From the NCBI GenBank assembly GCA_946628525.1, contig CAMOWO010000008.1, positions 1 through 14,797 of the forward strand: a DNA stretch of 14,797 nucleotides. The letters are read 5' to 3'. Positions within the stretch are counted from its first letter, which is position 1. Each line of letters begins with the position of its first letter. The stretch comes from an uncultured Bacillota bacterium. Lineage in GTDB: Bacteria > Bacillota_A > Clostridia > Peptostreptococcales > Anaerovoracaceae. This document shows, piece after piece, positions 6,929 to 14,797 of the stretch. Below the pieces are notes generated by a model. It saw nothing but the letters and a program-made list of their open reading frames with translations, did not search any database and was not told the DNA's origin. A program made the translations under genes and the position numbers.

Positions 6929-7627
6929 ATGGAATTAGGTCCTAAAATACTAGGTCATCTAGGACCCATACCGATCACCGAGACGGTTGTCTGGGGTTGG
7001 ATATTCAGCGTACTGATTCTGGCCTTCGCATTTCTTTCGACACGGAAGATGCAAAGGATCCCGAAGGGACTTCAGGGTGTCGCCGAATGGATCGTAGAAT
7101 TCGTCTATAACATGGTAAGGGATGTTATGGGCGAAGCGGGCGAGAGATTCGCCCCGTATATGGGCACCTTGCTCATATTCCTTATTCCGGGAAGCATGTT
7201 GGGACTTCTGGATTGCAGGCCACTTGCAGCAGATCTGAACTGTACAGCACCGCTTGCCATCGTATCGTTTGTAATGATCCATTACAACGCCGTTAAAGCA
7301 AAGACTGCGAAGGGCTATATCAAAGAACTGTCATCGCCATTCGCATTCATGCTGCCGATGAACATCATCAGTGACAGTATGTTCCCGGTAACTCTGGCAA
7401 TGCGACTTTTCGGTAACCTGCTGGCAGGCGTCATCGTAATGACCCTGATCTATCATGGACTGGAGCATCTTTCGACAATGATCGGATCACCGCTTCCGTT
7501 CTTCCAGCTCATTATCCCACTGCCGCTGAACGCATTCTTCGATATGTTCGAGCCGGTACTTCAGGGATATATATTCGTTATGTTAACAATGGTATTCACT
7601 TCGAATGCAAGACAGGTAGAAGAATAA
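6929..7627 (+). CDS. atpB: F1Fo ATP synthase subunit a
   Basis: A 232-residue Fo subunit a, which forms the two ion half-channels next to the rotating c-ring. The essential arginine is Arg159 in LAMRLFGNLLAG (156-167), equivalent to Arg210 of the E. coli protein. Upstream, PMNIISDSMFPVTL is the usual lead-in to this helix. The N-terminal segment up to about 22 is short, followed by helices near 22-37, 77-95, 108-124, 134-150, 155-178 and 187-228. The ADLNCT motif (101-106) is typical of subunit a. AAAGGAGGG starts about 15 bases upstream of the ATG and gives a strong ribosome binding site. It is the second gene of the atp operon. Confidence 0.96.
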   Translation: MELGPKILGHLGPIPITETVVWGWIFSVLILAFAFLSTRKMQRIPKGLQGVAEWIVEFVYNMVRDVMGEAGERFAPYMGTLLIFLIPGSMLGLLDCRPLAADLNCTAPLAIVSFVMIHYNAVKAKTAKGYIKELSSPFAFMLPMNIISDSMFPVTLAMRLFGNLLAGVIVMTLIYHGLEHLSTMIGSPLPFFQLIIPLPLNAFFDMFEPVLQGYIFVMLTMVFTSNARQVEE

Positions 7628-7658
7628 AATACCATCAGATAATAAGGAGGAAACAAAA

Positions 7659-7916
7659 ATGACAGGTATTACATCAGAAGCTCTCATAATGGCATTCTCA
7701 GCACTCGGAGCAGGAGCTGCAATGATCGCAATGGCCGGTGTAGGTATCGGTATCGGATTCAACGCAGGTAAAACAGTAGAGGGTACTGCAAGACAGCCGG
7801 AAGCTCAGGGAACACTCCTGAAACTCATGCTGATCGGTGTTGCACTTACAGAGACAGCAGGTATCTTTGCTCTGATCATCTCGATCATGCTTCTCTTTGC
7901 AAATCCTTTCGTATAA
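7659..7916 (+). CDS. atpE: F1Fo ATP synthase subunit c
   Basis: An 85-residue two-helix hairpin that oligomerises into the rotating ring of Fo. The ion-carrying carboxylate is Glu65 in ALTETAGIF (62-70), and the polar loop ARQPEAQG (44-51) contacts the central stalk. The N-terminal helix has the glycine-rich GAGAAMIAMAGVGIGIG pattern. Numbering matches the Na+-driven Ilyobacter c subunit, but Gln32 is replaced by Ile32, Thr67 by Ala67 and Tyr70 by Phe70. Only a hydroxyl at 66 (Thr for Ser) remains, so H+ coupling is more likely than Na+. AAGGAGG (7644-7650) lies eight bases from the ATG, the strongest site in the operon, consistent with the need for many c copies per complex. Confidence 0.97.
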   Translation: MTGITSEALIMAFSALGAGAAMIAMAGVGIGIGFNAGKTVEGTARQPEAQGTLLKLMLIGVALTETAGIFALIISIMLLFANPFV

Positions 7917-7965
7917 ACCGACTGAATCAGTTTTAGCAACGGTATAAAAGAAAGGAGGAAATGCT

Positions 7966-8472
7966 ATGAATGCAGGGATCATCGAACTGAACGGATCGAT
8001 GCTCATGATATTGATAAATGTCGTGATTCTTTACATCCTTCTGAAGCGTTTCTTCTGGGAAAAAGTCAGGAAGTTCATGCTGGACAGACAGGCAGCCGTA
8101 CAGGATGCTTTTGACAGTGCAGAGGCCATGAACAGAAGGGCTGACGAGAAAATGCAGAACTACTCCAAACGCATCGCGAATGTGGAGGAAGAAGGCAGAG
8201 AAATCATTAGGCAGGCAAAGGCCAGAGCCGATGTCCAGGCTAAAGACATAGTAGATAATGCGCACAAAGAAGCCGGCGATATCATCGCGAAGGCTGAGCG
8301 TACTATCCAGGTAGAACGTGAAAAGGCTACCGCAGAGATGAGAGACGAGATCGCTTCACTGGCACTGCTGGCAGCAGAGCAGATCGTAGAAAAAGAGATC
8401 CAGGCTGAGGGTCAGGAAGCGATCATTGATGAAGTATTAGATAAGGCAAGGAGCACAGGATGGCAGAGTTAA
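7966..8472 (+). CDS. atpF: F1Fo ATP synthase subunit b
   Basis: A 168-residue peripheral-stalk subunit. One N-terminal membrane helix (about 11-28) is followed by a long charged helix rich in Ala, Glu, Lys and Arg that would form the coiled-coil stator dimer holding F1 against rotation. The length and layout are typical of subunit b. AAAGGAGG (7951-7958) lies seven bases before the ATG. The last 13 bases overlap the start of atpH, so the two peripheral-stalk subunits are probably translationally coupled. There is a single b gene with no b-prime copy, suggesting a homodimeric stalk. Confidence 0.95.
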   Translation: MNAGIIELNGSMLMILINVVILYILLKRFFWEKVRKFMLDRQAAVQDAFDSAEAMNRRADEKMQNYSKRIANVEEEGREIIRQAKARADVQAKDIVDNAHKEAGDIIAKAERTIQVEREKATAEMRDEIASLALLAAEQIVEKEIQAEGQEAIIDEVLDKARSTGWQS

Positions 8473-9008
8473 CTGTTGACAGGACATACGGCACTGCCTT
8501 GTTTGAGGCTGCCGGTGACCTCGGCAAAAAGGACGAGATCCTTGAAGAAACGACCGGGCTTCTGGAGCTTCTCAAAAATGAACCTGACTTCAAGGCTTTC
8601 ATCAGTCACCCTTCCATCTCCAACAGAGATAAGAAGGAAGTGATCAGCAAAGTATTTGAAGGCAAGGTAAGCGAAGAACTGCTGAACTTCATGTACGTCC
8701 TCGTAGATAAGGGCAGAACACTGCATCTTGAGGGCATACTTAAGATGTACGGTAAGCTTGTGATGGAAGAAGCAGGCTTCACCGATGGTACTGTTTATTC
8801 AGTAGTTCCCCTGGATGATGCCAGGATACAAGAGCTGGAGGGAGAAGTCTCGAAGCTCCTTAGAAAAAAAGTTAAATTGACTAATGAACTGGATCCCAAA
8901 CTGATAGGAGGAATCAAGATCCTTGCAGAAGGTAAACTTCTGGATCTTTCTATCAGGAAACGATTTGACGATCTGGAAGGTCAGATCAAGTTACAGGCAG
9001 GGAGGTAA
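8460..9008 (+). CDS. atpH: F1Fo ATP synthase subunit delta
   Basis: A 182-residue F1 subunit delta, which caps the alpha3-beta3 head and joins it to subunit b. The N-terminal helical domain contains DRTYGTALFEAAGD (7-20), the typical opening. The C-terminal part carries the family signature around DPKLIGGIKILAEGKLLDLSIRKR. It overlaps atpF by 13 bases, and AAGGAG (8448-8453) inside atpF lies six bases from its ATG. The stop is three bases before the atpA start. Confidence 0.96.
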   Translation: MAELTVDRTYGTALFEAAGDLGKKDEILEETTGLLELLKNEPDFKAFISHPSISNRDKKEVISKVFEGKVSEELLNFMYVLVDKGRTLHLEGILKMYGKLVMEEAGFTDGTVYSVVPLDDARIQELEGEVSKLLRKKVKLTNELDPKLIGGIKILAEGKLLDLSIRKRFDDLEGQIKLQAGR

Positions 9009-10526
<1,518 letters not shown>

Positions 10527-10560
10527 CAAGCATTTGATATAAAAATGAGGAGGTGTGAGA

Positions 10561-11427
10561 ATGGCAGCTGAAAGTATGCAGGACATCAAGCGACGTATAC
10601 GAAGCATTGGAAGCACTGAGCATATCACCAATGCCATGAAGCTTGTGTCTGCCGGCAAACTCAGGAAGGCCAAAGCCATCTTCGAGCGCACAAACGAGAA
10701 CTCACACTACATAACCAATGCAATAGAAGAACTGTTCACCAACGGTAAGGACATCCCCGAACAATACCTTTCCTCAGAAGACAAATTCGTCGACAGAACA
10801 TGTTACGTCATCATCACGTCAAGCAAAGGACTGTGCGGTGGTTTCAACAGTAACGTGATCAAAGAAGCCGAGCGTCAGATGATGCTTCTGGGCGGAGACT
10901 CCGTGATCTTCGCCATCGGCTCCAAAGGAAAGGAATATTTCGAGAAACGCGGATACAACATCTTCAATGATTACATGGCTCCTCCGGAAGAGATCACTCC
11001 TCGTGAAGCGAGAGAGATCGGAGAACCGATCATCGACCTGTATAACAAGGGTGAGATCGGAAGAATCGTCATGGTATCCACGGAATTCGTCAGTACGATG
11101 GAGCAGAGGGTCAGGACAAAAGTCCTGCTGCCTTTCGATGTTGAGATGAACCCTGAAGTAGGCACATCAAAATTCATCGAATATGAGCCTTCTGTAGAAG
11201 AAGTTTTCAACTACCTCGTTCCTAAGTATGTTGAGATGATGATCTATTCAGCAGTCGTTGAGTCAGCAACATGCGAACATGCCGCCAGAAGGACGGCCAT
11301 GGAGAACGCAACGGACAACGCCAGAGAGATCCTCGGCGAACTGTCGCTGTACTACAACAGAGCAAGACAGGCTGCTATTACGGATGAGATAATAGAGATC
11401 GTTGCCGGTTCTGAGGCACAGGGTTAA
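10561..11427 (+). CDS. atpG: F1Fo ATP synthase subunit gamma
   Basis: A 288-residue central-stalk subunit gamma that rotates within the alpha3-beta3 head. The N-terminal helix contains the conserved ITNAMKLVSAGKLRKA (about 22-37) and the C-terminal helix ends with the hallmark YNRARQAAITDEIIEIVAG. SSKGLCGGFN in the middle is also family-typical. I chose the ATG at 10561 because GAGGAGG (10547-10553) is seven bases upstream; an in-frame GTG at 10555 sits too close to that site and would add two residues. It follows atpA by 34 bases. Confidence 0.97.
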   Translation: MAAESMQDIKRRIRSIGSTEHITNAMKLVSAGKLRKAKAIFERTNENSHYITNAIEELFTNGKDIPEQYLSSEDKFVDRTCYVIITSSKGLCGGFNSNVIKEAERQMMLLGGDSVIFAIGSKGKEYFEKRGYNIFNDYMAPPEEITPREAREIGEPIIDLYNKGEIGRIVMVSTEFVSTMEQRVRTKVLLPFDVEMNPEVGTSKFIEYEPSVEEVFNYLVPKYVEMMIYSAVVESATCEHAARRTAMENATDNAREILGELSLYYNRARQAAITDEIIEIVAGSEAQG

Positions 11428-12831
<1,404 letters not shown>

Positions 12832-12864
12832 CGTCAGTTAGCGCTAAAGAAGCGAGGTCAGAAT

Positions 12865-13308
12865 ATGGCTAACACTGTAAGATTAGAAATAGTGACCCCG
12901 GCCAAAAGCTTTTATCGCGGAGACGTGGAACTGGTGATCGCCAGGACACTCAGCGGTGATGAAGGCTATATGGCGGGACATACGTGGGGCTGTAAACTCC
13001 TCGACATCGGCGAACTCTGGATCAGAGAAGCCGGTGCAGAGCCTAATGTCTACAAGCTTGCATCCGTAGGTGGCGGCTTCATAGACATCAAGGACACGAT
13101 CATCATTTATACAGACTCCATCGAGTGGTCAAAAGAGATCGACGTGGCAAGAGCGGAAGAAGAGCAGGCCAAAATGGAGAAGTGGCTCAGAGAGAATGAG
13201 GCAACTGCTCCGGACTATCTTGTTGCTCGTGCCAAGAATCAGATCAAAAAGAGCATCAACCGCAAGGCAGTCGCTGCCGGCGGAAGGATGAACATCAAGA
13301 ATAACTAG
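12865..13308 (+). CDS. atpC: F1Fo ATP synthase subunit epsilon
   Basis: A 147-residue subunit epsilon, which couples the c-ring to gamma and can inhibit ATP hydrolysis. The N-terminal beta-sandwich opens with VRLEIVTPAKSFYRGDVELV (5-24), typical of the family, and retains His39. The usual LPGH-type stretch is replaced by GYMAGHTWGCKLLD (34-47). The C-terminal helical hairpin (about 91-135) includes IDVARA (92-97), which matches the I/L-D-x-x-R-A ATP-binding motif known from some bacterial epsilon subunits. GAGG (12854-12857) lies seven bases before the ATG. It follows atpD by 33 bases and closes the ATP synthase gene set. Confidence 0.94.
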   Translation: MANTVRLEIVTPAKSFYRGDVELVIARTLSGDEGYMAGHTWGCKLLDIGELWIREAGAEPNVYKLASVGGGFIDIKDTIIIYTDSIEWSKEIDVARAEEEQAKMEKWLRENEATAPDYLVARAKNQIKKSINRKAVAAGGRMNIKNN

Positions 13309-13331
13309 TCCGGATGGACGAGGAGGTTGTC

Positions 13332-13583
13332 ATGGCAGACGCCACAAGAACAGCACTGATCGGGATCATCGTGGAGAATCCCGGATCCGTAGAACAACTG
13401 AATGAACTGCTGCACCAGTACAGAGATTCCATCATAGGACGCATGGGTGTCCCGCACCCATCAAAGCCTATGTCCATCATCAGCATCGCCATCGATGCAG
13501 ATCAGGACGCGATCAGCGCTCTTTCGGGAAAACTGGGAGCTCTGGACGGCGTATCCACGAAGACGATCTATTCGAAGAACTAG
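13332..13583 (+). CDS. TM1266-like iron-only hydrogenase system putative regulator
   Basis: An 83-residue small protein that resembles the TM1266 family, annotated as a putative regulator of the iron-only ([FeFe]) hydrogenase system with a small ACT/ferredoxin-like fold. Matching features are the ALIGIIVENPGSVEQLNELLHQY opening (8-30, given as landmarks), the IIGRMGVP turn (34-41), SIISIAIDA (48-56) and the ending ALSGKLGALDGVSTKTIYSK. No separate DNA-binding domain is visible. I chose the ATG at 13332 because AGGAGG (13321-13326) lies five bases upstream; a longer in-frame reading from 13314 includes that site. The gene lies 23 bases after atpC with no terminator between and is followed by a strong one, so it looks like the last gene of the atp operon. 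The family's biochemical role is not settled. Confidence 0.88.
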   Translation: MADATRTALIGIIVENPGSVEQLNELLHQYRDSIIGRMGVPHPSKPMSIISIAIDADQDAISALSGKLGALDGVSTKTIYSKN

Positions 13584-13598
13584 TTGCAAAGCATTGCG

Positions 13599-13623
13599 GC
13601 CCCGCCTCGCGCGGGGCTTTTTT
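13599..13623 (+). terminator. Rho-independent terminator of the atp operon
   Basis: GCCCCGC (13599-13605) is perfectly complementary to GCGGGGC (13611-13617) around a five-base loop, and six T's follow directly (13618-13623). It begins 16 bases after the stop of the hydrogenase-regulator-like gene. The all-GC stem makes it the strongest terminator in the window, marking the operon's end. Confidence 0.93.
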
Positions 13624-13645
13624 GTATACGGGAGCGCGGCGGATG

Positions 13646-13654
13646 TGGTAAGAT
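13646..13654 (+). promoter_or_regulatory. Possible extended -10 element for the hydrolase gene
   Basis: TGGTAAGAT combines a TGn extension with a four-of-six -10 hexamer (13649-13654). The nearest -35-like sequence, TTGTAT at 13622-13627, is 21 bases upstream, which is too far for a good pair. A promoter is expected here because a strong terminator precedes the gene, but this assignment is weak. Confidence 0.3.
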
Positions 13655-13685
13655 AATTAGTAGGAATATTTCAGTGGAGGAACAC

Positions 13686-14204
13686 ATGAGAAAACTTTTG
13701 ATCGTCATAGATATGCAGAACGATTTCATCGACGGCTCCCTTGGGACGCCGGAGGCGCTCGGGATCGTAGAAAACGTGAAGGCGAAGATCCGGGAATACG
13801 AGCCGGGAAATATCTTCGTCACGATGGATACCCACGGACCGGACTATTTGCAGACCCAGGAGGGGAGGAACCTTCCGGTGGAGCACTGCATCAGAGGGAC
13901 GGATGGCTGGCAGATCCGCAGCGACATCGCAGAACTTTTGGATGGGGCGGCGATCTACGAGAAGCCGACCTTCGGCAGCGAGAAACTGGCGAAGGACATC
14001 AAGGGAATCTCGGAGAATGAAGAAGTCGAGCTGGAACTCATCGGTCTTTGTACGGACATCTGCGTGGTTTCAAACGCTCTGCTTCTCAAGGCCGCGATGC
14101 CGGAAGTGAAGATCGAAGTGGATCCGAGCTGCTGCGCGGGCGTCACCCCGCAGAAACATGAAGCGTCGCTGGAGACGATGAGATCCTGTCAGATCATTTG
14201 TTAA
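13686..14204 (+). CDS. Cysteine hydrolase, isochorismatase/nicotinamidase superfamily
   Basis: A 172-residue cysteine hydrolase. The catalytic triad of the superfamily is visible: Asp9 in VIDMQNDF, Lys93 in YEKPTFGS and Cys126 in LCTDICVVSNA. Asp48 and His50 in MDTHGPDY, together with His67 in EHCIRGTDGW, match the metal-binding residues of nicotinamidases, so nicotinamide deamidation for NAD salvage is a good candidate. The protein is shorter than most nicotinamidases, however, and related amidases share these residues. The true start is the ATG at 13686, five bases after GTGGAGG (13674-13680); a longer in-frame reading begins inside the preceding terminator. The stop overlaps the ribosome binding site of the following GTPase gene. 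Confidence 0.87.
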   Translation: MRKLLIVIDMQNDFIDGSLGTPEALGIVENVKAKIREYEPGNIFVTMDTHGPDYLQTQEGRNLPVEHCIRGTDGWQIRSDIAELLDGAAIYEKPTFGSEKLAKDIKGISENEEVELELIGLCTDICVVSNALLLKAAMPEVKIEVDPSCCAGVTPQKHEASLETMRSCQIIC

Positions 14205-14214
14205 GGAGGAAATC

Positions 14215-14797
14215 ATGGCCAATAACCAGAAGGTGGAGCAGCGCCTTGAGAACATGAAAAAGTTCTATATCAAAGCCGGCGAACTGGTGGACAAACTGCC
14301 GGATCAGATCCCGAGTCCCACCAGGAACATGATCAAAAACACCATTATCGGTGACAAGGATCTGAAGGAACTGATGGACGGGATCGACCAGCACAGGCCA
14401 CCGAGGATCTTTCTGATCGGCAGGACCGGCGTGGGCAAAAGCAGCCTGATCAACGCGCTCTGCGGGGCGTATGTCGCAAAGGTGAGCGACACTGTCAGCT
14501 GTACGGAGCACGCCGAGGCGTATCACTGCATGGACGAGGACCGGGTCCTCATGGACATTCTGGATACCAGAGGCATCGCGGAGTCCGAGAGCCTGGATAT
14601 CGACAGGACGGCGGAGCAGATGCTCATCGATCAGATCAATGAGTTCTCCCCGGACGTTGCCATCATGATGCTCAACTGCACCCACAGAGACGACATCGTT
14701 TCCGACGTGGAGTTCATGAAGAGAGTCGCAAAGGATTACGAGGATCTGAATACGGTGCGTCTTCCGATCGTGGTGGTGGTCAATAAGTGCGATGAGA
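14215..14797 (+). CDS. GTPase of the TRAFAC/HSR1-related type (partial, runs off the right edge)
   Basis: The first 194 residues of a GTP-binding protein whose reading frame is open to the end of the window. The G1 loop is GRTGVGKS (69-76), G3 is DTRG (117-120) and G4 is NKCD (190-193); Thr97 in SCTEHAE is the likely G2 residue. About 60 residues rich in charged amino acids precede the G domain and look helical. This layout fits the loosely defined HSR1/Era-like GTPases annotated as 50S-ribosome-binding GTPase domain proteins, but the missing C-terminus, which would decide the subfamily, lies outside. AAGGAGG (14203-14209), overlapping the hydrolase stop, is five bases from the ATG, so the two genes are probably co-transcribed. 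Confidence 0.85.
   Translation, partial: MANNQKVEQRLENMKKFYIKAGELVDKLPDQIPSPTRNMIKNTIIGDKDLKELMDGIDQHRPPRIFLIGRTGVGKSSLINALCGAYVAKVSDTVSCTEHAEAYHCMDEDRVLMDILDTRGIAESESLDIDRTAEQMLIDQINEFSPDVAIMMLNCTHRDDIVSDVEFMKRVAKDYEDLNTVRLPIVVVVNKCDE

Noticed and set aside
7659..7916. A Na+-specific c subunit
   Set aside because: Considered because clostridial rings are often Na+-driven, but the Gln32-equivalent ligand is Ile and Tyr70 is Phe, so the classic signature is absent.
12838..12847. A perfect palindrome TTAGCGCTAA between atpD and atpC
   Set aside because: Ten bases with no T-run and no loop make it neither a terminator nor a clear operator; such short palindromes arise often by chance.
13584..13685. 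An N-terminal extension of the cysteine hydrolase beginning at 13584
   Set aside because: The extension would be translated through a strong terminator hairpin, and the ATG at 13686 has a good ribosome binding site and starts right at the conserved first strand.

Overview
The window is ordinary-looking chromosome from a low-to-mid-GC, anaerobic Gram-positive bacterium, most likely a clostridial member of the Bacillota. This rests on three things: strong AAGGAGG-type ribosome binding sites before most genes, a gene order typical of Clostridia (dCMP deaminase, then a TagO/WecA-type transferase, then atpI-atpB-atpE-atpF-atpH-atpA-atpG-atpD-atpC), and a TM1266-type protein of the iron-only hydrogenase system. 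The species cannot be named from this sequence. Every gene supported here lies on the + strand.

Region 1 (1-1185): the probable C-terminal tail of an upstream gene and its terminator, then a single-gene unit for a YitT-family membrane protein with a good sigma-A-type promoter and its own terminator.

Region 2 (1194-6339): an apparent six-gene operon with tight or overlapping junctions. It encodes an ATP-grasp ligase resembling D-aspartate ligases, an aspartate/glutamate racemase, a prepilin peptidase, the tRNA pseudouridine synthase TruA, a dCMP deaminase and an undecaprenyl-phosphate sugar-1-phosphate transferase. The first two genes form a plausible pathway in which the racemase makes D-Asp and the ligase attaches it to peptidoglycan precursor. 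The last gene also belongs to the cell envelope.

Region 3 (6348-13623): a complete nine-gene F1Fo ATP synthase operon in canonical order. An extended -10 promoter precedes it, overlapped by a pair of near-identical 16-base direct repeats spaced 21 bp apart. A TM1266-like small protein gene follows atpC by 23 bases and sits before the operon's strong terminator, so hydrogenase-related regulation and ATP synthase appear co-transcribed.

Region 4 (13624-14797): a cysteine hydrolase of the isochorismatase/nicotinamidase superfamily and the start of a GTPase gene that runs off the right edge. No mobile element, CRISPR array, rRNA or tRNA was seen, and no stretch over 300 bases lacks a gene. I found no clear sign of a wholly new system. 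The points most worth following are the hydrogenase regulator inside the atp operon, the phased repeats at the atp promoter, the D-Asp module, and the loss of Na+-ligand residues in the c subunit.
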